A DNA stretch of 64,000 bases from contig NC_079885.1 in the NCBI RefSeq assembly GCF_029227915.1, positions 9,716,001 through 9,780,000 on the forward strand, in the 5' to 3' direction. Of the stretch, positions 1-12,986 are shown piece after piece. The DNA comes from Hydractinia symbiolongicarpus (Eukaryota; Cnidaria; Hydrozoa; Anthoathecata; Hydractiniidae). Under the pieces are notes generated by a model, which did not search any database, was not told the origin of the DNA, and saw nothing but the letters and a program-made list of their open reading frames with translations. The position numbers and the translations under genes are program-made. Positions within the stretch are counted from its first letter, which is position 1. Each line of letters opens with the position of its first letter.

Positions 1-290
1 TAGAGTCTGACATCGTATTCAACCATCGTTAACCTTGTGGATACACTCAAACAACTATTCGTTAATAAAGGCTGATATGACAATAATCAATATGGTGTGA
101 ATTTTTTATATAGTATTGATACACCAATGGGAAGAGAAATACTCATGAGGGCTCTCCACAATACTAACCACGATTGAAATGTAAACGTTTGAGCCACTAA
201 TGTCTTTCTTTTGAAATAATTCCAAATAAAAATGTTTTTAAGAAACCATAAAAGCATTGAATAAGTAAAATCACTATCTTCCATTTTCAG

Positions 291-3200
291 GTTAATTCCT
301 GAGTCAATACGATGGCTTCGTGTAAACCAACGCACGGAAGAAGCAGAAAAAATATTAAAAAATATAGCAAGATTTAATAAAATAGAATTTCCTGATGCAA
401 AGCTACAAGAAATTGCTGCATGTGAGAAAAAGGTGTCGATGAAAGTTATATTTCAAAAAAAGAAAAGGATTTTTCTCATCCTAAGTCACGGTGTTCTGTG
501 GTAAGGTATTGTTGATTGGAACCAAATATTTTGTTGATATGTAACCAACAAGTTGGATTAGAATTGTCACACCAATTTAGATGCGCAAAAATATACCATG
601 CACAAACATAAAAATTTCGGAGGTACTCAAAAATTATAGGCGCGAAAATTTTTGGAGATGATAAACTCATTTATCAGTCATTTATCGTCATACAATCTTT
701 TAAATATTCTATTTACGTAAAAGCAAAAAATATACGTATTTAGTTGTGTAATAGGATTGGAAAATCTCGGAAATTGTGCTATTCTTCCTACTGGCAAGTT
801 CCAGACGACACTCGAGAGGGGGGAAGGGGGTAGTTATTTTGTTTCTCAACTTTGCAGAACTTCTCAATGTAAAAGGTTTAGGTCAGGTTCACCAGTACAT
901 TTTACAGTTATATTTTCAATGTGTACAAAACTTTCTTAGGTGCATCTACGCCATTATTTATTATGGTATCAGTTCAGCTACAACGTATTTCAGTAACAAT
1001 GTCTATACTGATTTTTTTGTGGTCAGTGCTGTCAATTTTCCTGCTGTAGGATTCTCGGTATATGGCTGCAATAGGTATGACATTCAAATTCTGTATGAAA
1101 TGTGTCACATGCTGTGATATTGTTTGCATTCGTTGATTGTGGCTCTGTTTGTGAAAGCTATCTACTGTGCTGTAAAAAAAAAAATTCACCTTTTCTATTT
1201 GTTTGAATCATTTAATTTTTATTTATTCTTTTTATATTTTATCGTTTTTAAGGTGAAAGAAAAATACAATTAGGCACAGTACTTCTGTAACTCACAAATT
1301 GCAGGATGATATCTTCATATAACATAATCAAAATTTATCTAACTCATTTTAACTTTTTTAAACTCGTTTTTTATTTTTTCTTCATTATTTTACTCAGATT
1401 TGGACGTCGAAAAACAACAATGGCGGCAACATTTTCAACCCTTATATTGTTAGTGGTTATCGCTGTCATCCCTGTGACTACAGAGAATGGCTATAATGGT
1501 ATAGTTCTTTTTACAGATAAGAATATCTATATTATCTATATACGCCTCTCTGTCAAGAAAAATGGTATGGCAAGTAGTGAGATGCACGCAATGCGGTATA
1601 AAGAGGACAGGCGAACCAGTGGATATTCCACGGACCAACGACTAGTTTACTATATTACTACTGCTGTCTGCTTAACCCATTTTCTCTGTGTTATCTTTTT
1701 ACTTATGTAGAAAATTTAATCTTCTTTCAGAAAAACCGATCTAGAGGATCCAAAAGCCACGACCTTTCCAAAATAGTAACCACGACCACCAGCCCTGCGA
1801 TTAGCTGTGAACGAAAGGAACAATATTGAATAACTAGTCGTCAATCTGTGAAAAAATCCACAGGGTCGCGCGGCTTTTATATATCGAATTTCGTGTTTCT
1901 GTAACAGACCAGACAAACAGACAGACGACAGCTTATTATAGAGATAAATTATGTTTTGATATAACAAGCCAAAATGCCCCATATGTAAATTGAAAACATG
2001 CTTGCTCAATAAGTAATGAATTATGCGAATAGAATGCATTTGGTTGGGTCAGTACCACGTAAAATAAGAAGTTAAAAAAATTGATTTGTGGTAGTTCGAC
2101 ATTGTTTATGCTAGACCAATCAATTTATACATCGGTTTCTTTGGTATAGAAATGTTTCTTGTCGCTTGTTCACGATGATTGAAGTTAAAAACGAAAAGTG
2201 TCTTACAGAAAATTACATTTTATATATCCTAAGAGCGCAAAAATGTTTTTAAAAGTTGACTACAGTCGTCGACAGAATGACATAAAACGCCCTAAAGCTT
2301 GTTTGATATGTTTTGTAAAAAAAATTCTGATACTACATCGCTGTTCCCTTTTTCTTCTTCCAACTTCGGGTTCATTTGGCTGCGGATTGCTCCAAACTAA
2401 AGCGATGTCTTTAAGGCAGTTCAAAGCAATATTGAATAAACCAGCCATTTCGGCAAGTTCTAAGGCGTATTACTGATTTAGTAGTCCTCTACAAGGGAGT
2501 ATTTGCTTTACCATAATGCTTCAAATAAACGCCCCCTTCTTTTAAACGCCTCCTCGAATAGACGCCCCTCCTTTTCAGTCATTTTTTAAAAAAACGCCCC
2601 CCTCTAATAGACGCCCCCCTCTAACAGACCCCCCCTCCCTCATAAGGGGCCTTTATTCGAGGCGATAGAAAAGTATACTTACTTACTTTTTTCCTAAATC
2701 TTACATTAAAGGTTGGAAATTTAGTTTTCCGCTTTTGAATTTCATTGTCTAAAACAAGTGAATATCTTTTATTTTCTGTTGTGAAGATATATATTATAGG
2801 CATCCTTAAAAACTGCAAAAGAGACAAAGTGTAAAAAATTTAATAAACGCCCCCCTCTTTTAAACGCCCCCCCGAATAGACGCCCCCCAAAAATGTCAAA
2901 AAATTTAATAACACCCGGGCGTTTATTCGAAGCATTACGGTAGTTAATTGTGCAGAAAAATGCTCACGTTATTAATAATTAATTATTTTCAACTGGCACA
3001 GCAAAAGAGAATGAAAAATATGAAAGTAGAAAAATGAGTTCAAGTTTGTAAATATTGCAAATGAAACGTAAAAGACAATAAAAACAAAACTATTTTTCAT
3101 TTATTTTATTTTTTTAAAACGAGTTTTAGCCTGTTGAAACTCGTTGTAATAAAAAAATTTAGCTTCATAAAATTCCAGATCACAGAAAAGATAACACACA

Positions 3201-5270
3201 ATCGTTGTAGCTTGATACAAGCAAAACCAACTGAACATAAAATATAATGCAAGGTGATTTATTTGTGAAAATAATAGGATTTTATACCTTGTGCAACAGA
3301 GTAGTCTGTTATAACAATCACAAAATAAAAATTCCCGCACCGCTACACTAGACTGGAATCCTGCCGTGCTGCACTAGTCTCGGTAGTAAAAACGGCAAAA
3401 AAAAGGAGCCCATTTTTAAGTTCTACCGGCTAAAGATGTAGAACAAATAGGAAAAAGGGTGCATTAATTTATCAACTTTAAACGCAATAAAACCAAGACC
3501 TAAGACCTACTAGAATTTACTTAACGCAGCATGTAATTATGAATTTAAAAATATAACAAATTGCAACCAATTTTTTTAAAGAGTAGTTATAGCCGATTTC
3601 CAGGTAATTTAAGCGGCTTCGAATTAGTAATAACATCAGAAACCCTCACTACAATTCGATCACAAAATTGTTTTTATAATTTTAGAGTATTCTGCTATTC
3701 GATCCTCACTTGGAGTTTTGGCAAAATTTTTCATTTCCATTTCGTATAGTTCCATATATCTTTTATCTGGTGAGACCTACGCAACAGTTATCAGGTATGA
3801 CAGCATGACTTTGTGTGCAATAGTATTTTAGGTAGGATAATTAATACCAACATGAATGGTATTTCTAATATTAACTAGTGGTTGCCTTGCAGACTTCCAG
3901 ATTTCGTATATTTGCAGAGATAATGTAGTAGTAGCGCATTAGGCTAGTAATGATAACGTTTCAGGTACGAGTCCCCACTCCAGCGCACTTCAAATGTAGT
4001 GCTGTTGCTGTATCAGACAAGAAAATTATAGCAATGCTACACGTATCGTTGACGGTAATGTAATAAAGTTAGAGTGGGAGGGAAGGTAAGAGCCAGCCGT
4101 TAGGATGGACTCGCTGTTAAACCTTCCGTTCGTCACTTACTTATTTATTTACTTGCTATTTACTTCGTGCATCTCCAGCAGGAAGTAGTGATTAAGCAGC
4201 CAACAACCATTAAATTTGAAGAGGTATAAGAACTGGTGTCTTTCTCTCTTTTTTTCAATGAACTGAAAATAGTTCCTAAATTTTAGATCGCGTGTGATAT
4301 GCATGTTGGAATTTTTAATGTTGATTGGTGGAGCAACTGCACCCTGGTTAAGTACTGGTTTGCATCAAATACACGCTAGGCTACCTTTCCCTATTATGGC
4401 TACTCTATGCGCACTAGCTGGTTGGATTACTACGATGTTGAAAGAGACAAAAGATACTCCCACGCCTGAGCTACTAGATGATCGTAAAGCATCCAGTAAG
4501 TAGAAAATGAAAACAAAACAATAAGCGTTAAATTCCAAAGTGTTTTGTGATATTTTTCAATGGTAGTTATTATAATATGCAATATATTTCCTAATAATAA
4601 TTAATTACCATATCCTTACAAGTTGCAAATTTTGAAGCCCATATCCTCATAACCCATCCTCTTTCAGGAAGCCCATATCCTCATAACCCATCCTCTTTCA
4701 GGAAGCATTTTACACCTCGTTGAAAGAATAGTTTTATGCAATATGTGTTTCTTTAAAATTTATGTTACCATTTTGGAGCCTAAACAAAGATTGCATTTTC
4801 CCAAATCTGAGATAATAATTTTATGATGACTTCATTTAAACTGTGATATGTTCATCTTCAGACAGCGCCTGTTATTCCGAAATTCCTTTCATCTTAATAA
4901 TATAATTTCTTTTTTTTAGCTAGAATAAAATCATTGGTAGATAACGTTCGAGATAGCCATTCAATAAGCAGCAGTCGTACAGGTTCTGAAAACAGGTGAG
5001 ATGTCATTTTTTTCAACCTCTTCCTCAGGGTCTTGTGGCCCCTGAGCCGGTATTACGAAGCCTTCATTAACAAGGCGAAATGCCCTTGGAACGAGGTAAC
5101 CAATCAATCGTTCTTTACTTTGCCTTAAGTCACTTCATCAGAGTTTTTTTAACTTTATTAAAATGTCTGCGTCGATAAACAATTTTTTTACTTCTCTTGA
5201 AATTTTAAAATGACATTTCTTTTTTAGATTGAGTTTGATATACGATGCAAAACAAACAACAGTTCTCTAA
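291..5270 (+). CDS. SLC22-type organic ion transporter, C-terminal half (5' end outside window)
   Basis: A multi-exon major-facilitator gene. Exons with consistent GT/AG sites and phases are 291-500, 940-1074, 1398-1498, 3686-3794, 4287-4495, 4920-4995 and 5228-5270 (TAA stop). The first exon reads LIPESIRWL then a KILKNIARFN stretch, the loop typical of the SLC22 family. The next carries TM7 (IYAIIYYGISSATTYF), then VYGCNRFGRRK, then TM9-10 (SLGVLAKFFISISYSSIYLL followed by GETYATVIR), then TM11-12 ending LAGWITTMLKETKDTPTPE. The tail is hydrophilic (residues after TPELLDD). SLC22 proteins move organic cations, anions or carnitine-like solutes across the plasma membrane; the substrate cannot be told from sequence. 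The N-terminal half (TM1-6) lies upstream of base 1. Introns hold Helitrons, a MITE and a SINE. The last three exons are duplicated downstream (8770-9753). Confidence 0.85.
501..939 (+). other. SLC22 intron (no other feature seen)
   Basis: Intron between the PESIRWL exon and the TM7 exon. It opens with GTAAGG and closes with CTTAG. I see AT-rich sequence and a short GA-rich patch near 815-830, nothing else. Confidence 0.6.
1526..1645 (+). mobile_element. Miniature non-autonomous Helitron
   Basis: Begins A|TCTATATTAT and ends with an imperfect hairpin (GTGGATATTCCAC) followed by CAACGACTAG|T. A 5' TC, a 3' hairpin about ten bases before CTAG, and insertion between A and T are the Helitron hallmarks. 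About 120 bp, no coding capacity. Same family as the copies at 1835, 16333, 27016, 29033 and 55670. Confidence 0.75.
1835..1942 (-). mobile_element. Miniature non-autonomous Helitron, opposite orientation
   Basis: On the minus strand it starts A|TCTCTATAATA, contains the CTGTCTGT module, then a hairpin (CTGTGGATTTTTTCACAG) and ends GACGACTAG|T. Clean A/T insertion context. It sits about 190 bp from the plus-oriented copy, in the same SLC22 intron. Confidence 0.72.
2511..2940. mobile_element. 430-bp MITE with TA target site and C-rich subterminal repeats
   Basis: Inverted termini CCATAATGCTTCAAATAAACGC and, on the other strand, CCGTAATGCTTCGAATAAACGC. TA dinucleotides flank both ends (2509-2510, 2941-2942), as for Tc1/mariner-type insertions. 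Both arms carry repeated AAACGCCCCC / ATAGACGCCCC motifs. No open frame of note inside. Confidence 0.75.
3914..4155 (+). mobile_element. tRNA-derived SINE (family 1)
   Basis: The head at about 3914-3985 resembles a tRNA, with a B-box-like GGTACGAGTCCCC and closing CAGCGC. It is followed by a unique body and a tail of TTAC/TTAT units. The same body occurs at 41046-41325. The left breakpoint of the 4.5-kb duplication (4022) falls inside this SINE, so 8505-8640 is a headless copy. Confidence 0.7.
4641..4706. repeat. 34-bp direct repeat, two units
   Basis: Two adjacent copies of a 34-bp unit (AGCCCATATCCTCATAACCC plus CATCCTCTTTCAGG). The same pair is present at 9119-9188, so it predates the large duplication. 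Confidence 0.85.
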
Positions 5271-5399
5271 AGAAATGAAACAAAAGAGGTATACAGAGAG
5301 AGATGCAAACATATTTGTATTCGGCAAAATATTCACGCTTCTAAGGCAATGTTTTTATCTGCAATAAATTATAAATTGTAACTAATATCTTGTATTGTC

Positions 5400-5760
5400 T
5401 ATGGTTAGAGCACTTCTTCCAACACCAATCAACAGTGTGTTGAACGCTACTTTGACTGGTGGCTTTCGACTTATGGTAGGAGCTTTCGCCTCCAGTGAGA
5501 GGGTCTTGGGTTCAAACTCCGACCGAGTGATGCCAGAGACTATAAAAGTGTGAATCTATCCTTTCTACTTAACGCTCAGCATGAAATAGGATTCATATCT
5601 TAGACGGTTGTCTAATTGAACGATTGTTTTGCTTGTACGCGTTCCGTAGCTCAAATGGGAGTTTTGAATGCACTAGGACCCCGTCACAGGACACTCACTG
5701 ATAACAGTTCCCAGAGAAACTGTAATAGTATTGATAATTTTCGCCATCGCAAATCCTTTT
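5400..5760 (+). mobile_element. tRNA-derived SINE (family 3), with a second copy at 9880-10260
   Basis: A tRNA-like head near 5457-5535 has an A-box-like TATGGTAGGAGC and a B-box GGGTTCAAACTCC. The body contains GTTCCGTAGCTCAAATGGG and CAGTTCCCAGAGAAACTG. The second copy lies in the downstream half of the duplication. Confidence 0.55.
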
Positions 5761-5770
5761 GACAGAAATT

Positions 5771-8383
5771 GCAGGTTCTGATAAAAAAAAAATGCTTGAT
5801 CGAAACACCCAAGGAGGTTGATCTACCTGAAAGTCTTCATGTTAATTAACAATAACTATAAAGACAAAATGTGATCGGAAAAGCGAATTGGAAGTTGAAA
5901 ATACACAAAGGCTGCTAAAAGAAACCTACCAAATCTTTTAACACAAGAGGTATTAGACTTGTGGTACTGCTGCGAATTCTGAAAGCGTGTAGTTTCGCTG
6001 TTATTTTATCAGTAAACAAAATGTTGGAAAAATGTTGATTAAATTTTGGCTCAGTAGCCAACTAGCATTTTTTACCAACTAATAATCTTTATGTACCTTC
6101 CCAGCCTGCACAAGACGTTAAAGTCTATTTTATATCTTTGAAAAGCGCGTTGTGATTAGCCGTCTTAAAAACCTCTTTCAGACGTCTAGTAATAGGGTGT
6201 TTAGTTACGACGTCTAAAAGATGTCTTTTCTAGGTTTTATAAAAGATGAAATTAAAAAGGTATTTGAAATTTGCATGTCTTTGTGCCGGCTGGTTTTTTA
6301 ATTTGTTGAAATAACCTTTCCCGAATTTTTGCTTTTGCCTCACAGTGCAGCATATATAAAAAGCAAAATGTTTCAAAAATAAAGTTAATTACAATTTTCA
6401 GCTGACATTTCGAGTTAAAATTGTTTAGACTAACGAAAATAAATAAATAATAATAATAATTATAATTATAATTGTGATAATACATTATTTTTTCATAGAA
6501 AGTAGATTTTATACCGGGTAGATAATGATATCTTAAAAGACAAATGCACAAGATATGTTTATGAAGATTATGCCATGCATATCCAAGTCTTCATTCTCTA
6601 TAAAAAACACCTCTTTTTAGGTTGTTGTTTTTTTCGCTCCCACCAGTTCTATGCTTATTGAGAGGCCTGACGTAGCCCTAGCAAGCTGATATTCACTCAG
6701 AAATTTAACATTTTCACAACTATTAAAAGTTTCTCAATTAAAAGGCGTTAGTTTGTATTTTTTCATAAAAAAAACATATGCACTCAATATATCTCTGTGG
6801 ACTTACTCCTTTCATTTGGATGATGATGCAGCAGCTTGTTCAGTCACATTAACGTTAGTGTGTTTATTCTGCAATACGAGGTTATCGGACAGGCTTTTAC
6901 ACTAGTTTTTGAATTTGGATTGAACAGCTTTGTTTATTGATTATTGCTATCGCTAGACCACCTATATCCGTACAGTCGACGCGAAAAAATTGCATTCTTT
7001 GTTACTCGCATACATGTTCCTCCGTCAATACCGGCATGAGACAGTGATTTCAAACGTTGCTCACTGGGTAAAGCTCGCTTTTGCATATCGTCAATTTTCT
7101 CCTCGCCATTTGGTGGATTCGTGGTGAACCTCACTCACAAAAAGCCCCGGCGCGGACAATACTGTCCCGGTCGCCCTCGTACCTAGTCCTCTTTGAGCAA
7201 AAAAATGTTGCGTCCCTATTTTTTTCCTTGGTCAAACGAACATAAAACATTTGCGCAGAAACCTGAGCCTTTTACTTTCACCAAGTGTGAATTAAAAAAA
7301 AAAGAAATTGGCAATGCTGATGTTGATCCTTCACCCAGAAGCTTTACACGCCGTGTGAGAGTTGAGCAAGCAAATTTCTTTCCCAAGAAACAATATTTAC
7401 TGCTTTTACTTTAACTTTAGGTAGATTGCTTTATATATATATGTATTTTTTAAACTGTGTTTCTCCCTATATCTATATTTATATGCATTTTTAAACTAGC
7501 TAGCTAATATATTTCGTTATTAAATCAGATCTGCCCAAAATACTAAAAAGTCTAGCTAAGAAACCTATTTAGAAATCCTTTTTATAATGATGAATTATTA
7601 GTCCAAGTAACTTTATGTCTTAAGATAAATGTTTCACTATTTCCAATTTTTTTGTTTTGTTTTTTCACTTTATATCATTCATGTTGTGTGCTAAAACAAA
7701 GTACAGTAAAAATGATGTGGAATTTCAGAGTTCCAGCTCCAGCCCTGGAAATAATATTTTTGAAATTCCCAGTGTAAACTTGTACAGTGTGCTGCAGCTA
7801 GGAAGATGCAAAAATTCTACTTTAACATGGGCGTAGGGTAGTAACCAAACTAATCCAATCCAAAGGTGTGAAATATGGTTGAATTGGCACATGCTAAAAA
7901 TTACTTATTTTAGACCAAATTTAATAACCTAGGTCCGCTGTAAACATTGACAAGTTTGCATTGTGTATTACTTAAATGGAGACAAAAGTTCTTAATACAC
8001 CTTTATGGTAGTTCAATTGTACCTCAGCTCCTACAGTTTTCCATTGTTTTACGACATCGAAAAAAAGAGGTAAAAAACGGGTTTTTATAAGAGTTTCCTT
8101 CACATGACTTAACCCAGGGCAATGGTAACATTTACTCGTCCATGTTAAATTGCTGTCAAGAGAAATAGAACCCTGGTCTCCCGCACAAAGTACGACGGCT
8201 ATAACAACTAATCTACGGCGTCAAATCCATTGAAAAAATTTCTTAAAATTAGCGAACATTTTTTAAGAGGAACATTGATTTCCATGTGAGATGAATTGAT
8301 ATTGCTCAGCCAGAAAATAAAAGCTGTAGCTAACACCCTGATTTTTAACCCATTCTAACATGCTGCTGTTTATTTATTTTTAG
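5771..8383. other. SLC22-RBM39 intergenic region, copy 1
   Basis: No gene recognised. It probably holds the RBM39 promoter and any non-coding first exon. A GC-richer patch at 7140-7185 (GCCCCGGCGCGGACAATACT) is the most promoter-like spot. Short open frames on either strand (for example 6934-7134 minus) differ between the two copies by many amino-acid changes, so they are unlikely to be coding. Confidence 0.4.
8093..8222 (-). mobile_element. Internally deleted tRNA-SINE (family 2)
   Basis: Contains the tRNA-like head (minus strand GGTTCTATTTCTC B-box and TAGATTAGTTGTTATAGCC A-box region). It lacks about 226 bp of body present in the equivalent copy at 12479-12826. Confidence 0.6.
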
Positions 8384-8458
8384 TACTTCCAGACCATGAC
8401 ACGAGATGATGACTTTGATGTTGATGACCTTCTAGAGGCTCCATACAAAAAACAAGAA
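8384..8458 (+). CDS. RBM39: RBM39 first coding exon, upstream duplicate
   Basis: Acceptor TTTTTAG, 12 bases of 5' UTR, ATG at 8396, 21 codons (MTRDDDFDVDDLLEAPYKKQ plus E), donor GTAAGA. The coding sequence is identical to the downstream copy at 12999-13061. It could serve as an alternative 5' end spliced to 14410, because the phase (0) is the same, or be unused. Confidence 0.7.
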
Positions 8459-8769
8459 GTAAGATCCTTCAATTTCAATTATCGAAACTTCTACTAACAA
8501 AGATAAAATTATAGCAATGCTACACGTATCGTTGACGGTAATGTAATATAGTTAGAGTGGGAGTGGAGGTAAGAGCCAGCCGTTAGGATGGACTCGCTGT
8601 TAAACCTTCCGTTCGTCACTTACTTATTTATTTACTTGCTATGTACTTCGTGCATCTCCAGCAGGAAGTAGTGATTAAGCAGCCAACAACCATTAAATTT
8701 GAAGAGGTATAAGAACTGGTGTCTTTCTCTCTTTTTTTCAATGAACTGAAAATAGTTCCTAAATTTTAG

Positions 8770-9753
8770 ATCGCGTGTGATATGCATGTTGGAATTTTTA
8801 ATGTTGATTGGTGGAGCAACTGCACCCTGGTTAAGTACTGGTTTGCATCAAATACACGCTAGGCTACCTTTCCCTATTATGGCTACTCTATGCGCACTAG
8901 CTGGTTGGATTACTACGATGTTGAAAGAGACAAAAGATACTCCCACGCCTGAGCTACTAGATGATCGTAAAGCATCCAGTAAGTAGAAAATGAAAACAAA
9001 ACAATAAGCGTTAAATTCCAAAGTGTTTTGTGATATTTTTCAATGGTAGTTATTATAATATGCAATATATTTCCTAATAATAATTAATTACCATATCCTT
9101 ACAAGTTGCAAATTTTGAAGCCCATATCCTCATAACCCATCCTCTTTCAGGAAGCCCATATCCTCATAACCCATCCTCTTTCAGGAAGCATTTTACACCT
9201 CGTTGAAAGAATAGTTTTATGCAATATGTGTTTCTTTAAAATTTATGTTACCATTTTGGAGCCTAAACAAAGAATGCATTTTCCCAAATCTGAGATAATA
9301 ATTTTATGATGACTTCATTTGAACTGTGATATGTTCACCTTCAGACAGCGCCTGTTATTCCGAAATTCCTTTCATCTTAATAATATAATTTCTTTTTTTT
9401 AGCTAGAATAAAATCATTGGTAGATAACGTTCGAGATAGCCATTCAATAAGCAGCAGTCGTACAGGTTCTGAAAACAGGTGAGATGTCATTTTTTTCAAT
9501 CTCTTCCTCAGTGTCTTGTGGCCCCTGAGCCGGTATTACGAAGCCTTCATCAACAAGGCGAAATGCCCTTGGAACGGGGTAACCAATCAATCGTTCTTTA
9601 CTTTGCCTTACGTCACTTCATCTGAGTTTTTTTAACTTTATTAAACTGTCTGCGTCGATGAACAATTCTTTTACTTCTCTTGAAATTTTAAAATGACATT
9701 TCTTTTTTAGATTGAGTTTGATATACGATGCAAAACAAACAACAGTTCTCTAA
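8770..9753 (+). CDS. Duplicate SLC22 terminal exons (TM11-12 and tail)
   Basis: Exons 8770-8978, 9403-9478 and 9711-9753 (TAA) copy 4287-5270 with acceptors and donors preserved. The first encodes the same 69-codon stretch beginning MICMLEFLMLIGGATAPWL. There is no copy of the upstream exons (TM1-10), so this is not a gene on its own. It may be an unused fragment or a set of alternative 3' terminal exons for the transporter. Confidence 0.8.
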
Positions 9754-12478
9754 AGAAATGAAACAAAAGAGGTATACAGAGAGAGATGCAAACATATTTG
9801 TATTCGGCAAAATATTCACGCTTCTAAGCAATGTTTTTATGTGCAATATATTATAAATTGTAACTAATATCTTGTATTGTCAATGGTTAGAGCACTTCTT
9901 CCAACACCAATCAACAGTGTGTTGAACGCTACTTTGACTGGTGGCTTTCGAATTATGGTAGGAGCTTTCGCCTCCAGTGGAGAGGGTCTTGGGTTCAAAC
10001 TCCGACCGAGTGATGCCAGAGACTATAAAAGTGTGAATCTATCCTTTCTACTTAACGCTCAGCATGAAATAGGATTCATATCTTAGACGGTTGTCTAATT
10101 GAACGATTGTTTTGCTTGTACGCGTTCCGTAGCTCAAAAGGGAGTTTTGAATGCACTAGGACCCCCTTCACAGGACACTCACTGATAACAGTTCCCAGAG
10201 AAACTGAAGGGGTTAAACTGGCTAGATAAAAGTAATAATAATGATAATATTCGCCATCGCAAATCCTTTTGACAGAAATTGCAGGTTCTGATAAAAAAAA
10301 ATACATGATCGAAATACCCAAGGAGGTTGATCTACCTGAAAGTCTTCATGCTAATTAACAATAACTATAAAGACAAAATGTTATCGGAAAAGCGATTTGG
10401 AAGTTGGAAATACACAAAGGCTGCTAAAAAAACTGCTGCGAATTCTGAAAGCGTGTAGTTTCGCTGTTATTTTATCAGTAAACAAAATGTTGGAAAAATG
10501 TTGATTAAATTTTGGCTCAGTAGCCAACTAGCATTTTTTACCGACTAATAATCTTTATGTACCTTCCCAGCCTGCACAAGACGTTAAAGTCTATTTTATA
10601 TCTTTGAAAAGCGCGTTGTGATTAGCCGTCTTAAAAACCTCTTTCAGACGTCTAGTAATAGGGTGTTTAATTACGACGTCTAAAAGATGTCTTTTCTAGG
10701 TTTTATAAAAGACGAAATTAAAAAGGTATTTGAAATTTGCATGTCTTTGTGCCGGCTGGATTTTTAATTTGTTCAAATAACCTTTCCCGAATTTTTGCCT
10801 CACGGTGCAGTATAATTAAAAAGCAAAATGCTTCAAAAATAAAGTTAATTACAATTTTCAGCTGACATTTCGAGTTAAAATTGTTTGGACTAACAAAAAT
10901 AAGTAAATAATAATAATAATAATAATTATAACTATAATTGTGATAATACATTTTTTTAGCATAGAAAGTAGATTTTATACCGGGTAGATAATGATATCTT
11001 AAAAGACAAATGCACAAGATATGTTTACGAAGATTATGGCATGCATATCCAAGTCTTCATTCTCTATAAAAAACACCTCTTTTTAGGTTGTTTTTTTTTT
11101 CGCTCTCACCAGTTCTATGCTTATTGAGAGACCTGACGTAGCCCTAGCAAGCTGATGTTCACTCAGAAATTTAACATTTTCACAACTATTAAAAGTTTCT
11201 CAATTAAAAGGCGTTAGTTTGTATTTTTTCATAAAAAAACATATGCACTCAATATATCTCTGTGGACTTACTCCTTTCATTTGGATGATGATGCAGCAGC
11301 TTGTTCAGTCACATTAACGTTAGTGTGTTCATTCTGGAATGCGAGGTTGTCGGACAGGCTTTTACACTAGTTTTTAAATTTGGATTGAACAGCTTTGTTT
11401 ATTGATTATTGCTATCGCTAGACCACCTATATCCGCACAGGCGACGCGAAAAAATTGCATTCTTTGTTACTCGCATACATGTTCCTTCGTCAATACCGGT
11501 ATGAGACCGTGATTTCAAACGTTGCTCACTGGGTAAAGCTCGCTTTTGCATATCGTCAATTTTCTCCTCGCCATTTGGTGGATACTTGGTGAACCTCACT
11601 CACAAAAAGCCTCGGCGCGGACAATACTGTCCCGGTCGCCCTTGTACCTAGTCCTCTTTGAGCAAAAAAATGTTGCGTCCCTATTTTTTTCCTTGGTCAA
11701 ACGAACATAAAACATTTGCGCAGAAACTTAGCCTTTTACTTTCACCAAGTGTGAATTAAAAAAAAGACATTGGCAATGCTGATGTAGATCCTTCACCCAG
11801 AAGCTTTACACGCCGTGTGAGAGTTGAGCAAGCAAATTTTTTTCCCAAGAAACAATATTTACTGCTTTTACTTTAACTTTAGGTAGATTGCTTTATATAT
11901 ATATGTATTTTTTAAGCTGTGTTTCTCCCTATATCTATATTTATATGCATTTTTAAACTAGCTAGCTAATATATTTCGTTATTAAATCAGATCTGCCCAA
12001 AATACTAAAAAGTCTAGCTAAGAAACCTATTTAGAAATCCTTTTTATAATGATGAATTATTAGTCCAAGTAACTTTATGTCTTAAGATAAATGTTTCACT
12101 ATTTCCAATTTTTTTGTTTTGTTCTTTCACTTTATATCATTCATGTTGTGTGCTAAAACAAAGTAAAGTAAAAATGATGTGGAATTTCAGAGTTCCAGCT
12201 CCAGCCCTGGAAATAATATTTTTGAAATTCCCAGTGTAAACTTGTACAGTGTGCTGCAGCTAGGAAGATGCAAAAATTCTACTTTAACATGGGCGAACCA
12301 AATTTAATAACCTAGGTCTGCTGTAAACATTGACAAGTTTGCATTGTGTATTACTTAAATGGAGACAAAAGTTCTTAATACACCTTTATGGTAGTTCAAT
12401 TGTACCTCAGCTCCTACAGTTTTCCATTGTTTTACGATATCGAAAAAAAGAGGTAAAAAACTGGTTTTTATAAGAGTT

Positions 12479-12826
12479 TATTAGAGACGAGAGAGAGATG
12501 CGCATATTTTACATGCAAGCCTTGCAAATATTGAGGGATATACCCTGTCTATTATTTCCAGGAGCGGCCATGGTTTAGATAGAGAGTCCTAGAGTATTTA
12601 TTGTTCATTTTGAGCTATGCAGACCCAATTAGGGCCCGCGCTCTACTAGACAACTTCCAGCAAAAACCAAAGGCCCACACAGTGTACTGTCTCCCCAATT
12701 TCCTTCACATGGCTTAACCCAGGGCTATGGTAACATTTACTCGTCCATGTTAAATTGCTGTCAAGAGAAATAGAACCCTGGTCTCCCGCACAAAGTACGA
12801 CGGCTATAACAACTAATCTACGGCGT
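12479..12826 (-). mobile_element. tRNA-derived SINE (family 2), full length
   Basis: Matches 34357-34722 over its length, including GGGATATACCCTGTCTATTA and the tRNA-like head in reverse at about 12755-12826. It lies in the RBM39 upstream region of duplication copy 2. Confidence 0.7.
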
Positions 12827-12986
12827 CAAATCCATTGAAAAAATTTCTTAAAATTAGCGAACATTTTTTAAGAGGAACATTGATTTCCATGTGAGATGAA
12901 TTGATATTGCTCAGCCAGAAAATAAAAGCTAGCTAACACCCTGATTTTTAACCCATTCTAACATGCTGTTGTTTATTTATTTTCAG

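Larger units (their letters stand above)
4022..8504. repeat. Tandem segmental duplication, copy 1 (4483 bp)
   Basis: Starts AAAATTATAGCAATGC and runs to the identical start of copy 2 at 8505. It contains the last three SLC22 exons, the SLC22-RBM39 intergenic region and the first coding exon of RBM39. Identity with copy 2 looks very high by eye, apart from a few indels: about 226 bp missing here inside a SINE near 8093, a few tens of bp present only here near 5935-5965, and about 80 bp present only here near 7830-7910. Confidence 0.93.

Noticed and set aside
2198-2476. Open frame on both strands near the MITE
   Set aside because: No family resemblance and it lies within an SLC22 intron.
1499-4286. 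Missing TM9-10 exon, which would make SLC22 a pseudogene
   Set aside because: The exon is at 3686-3794 with matching phases (2 leading and 2 trailing bases), so the C-terminal half is complete.
6934-7134. 66-codon frame kept in both duplication copies (11399-11599 as well)
   Set aside because: Differences between copies are mostly amino-acid changing; no family match. The duplication is too recent for retention to mean anything.
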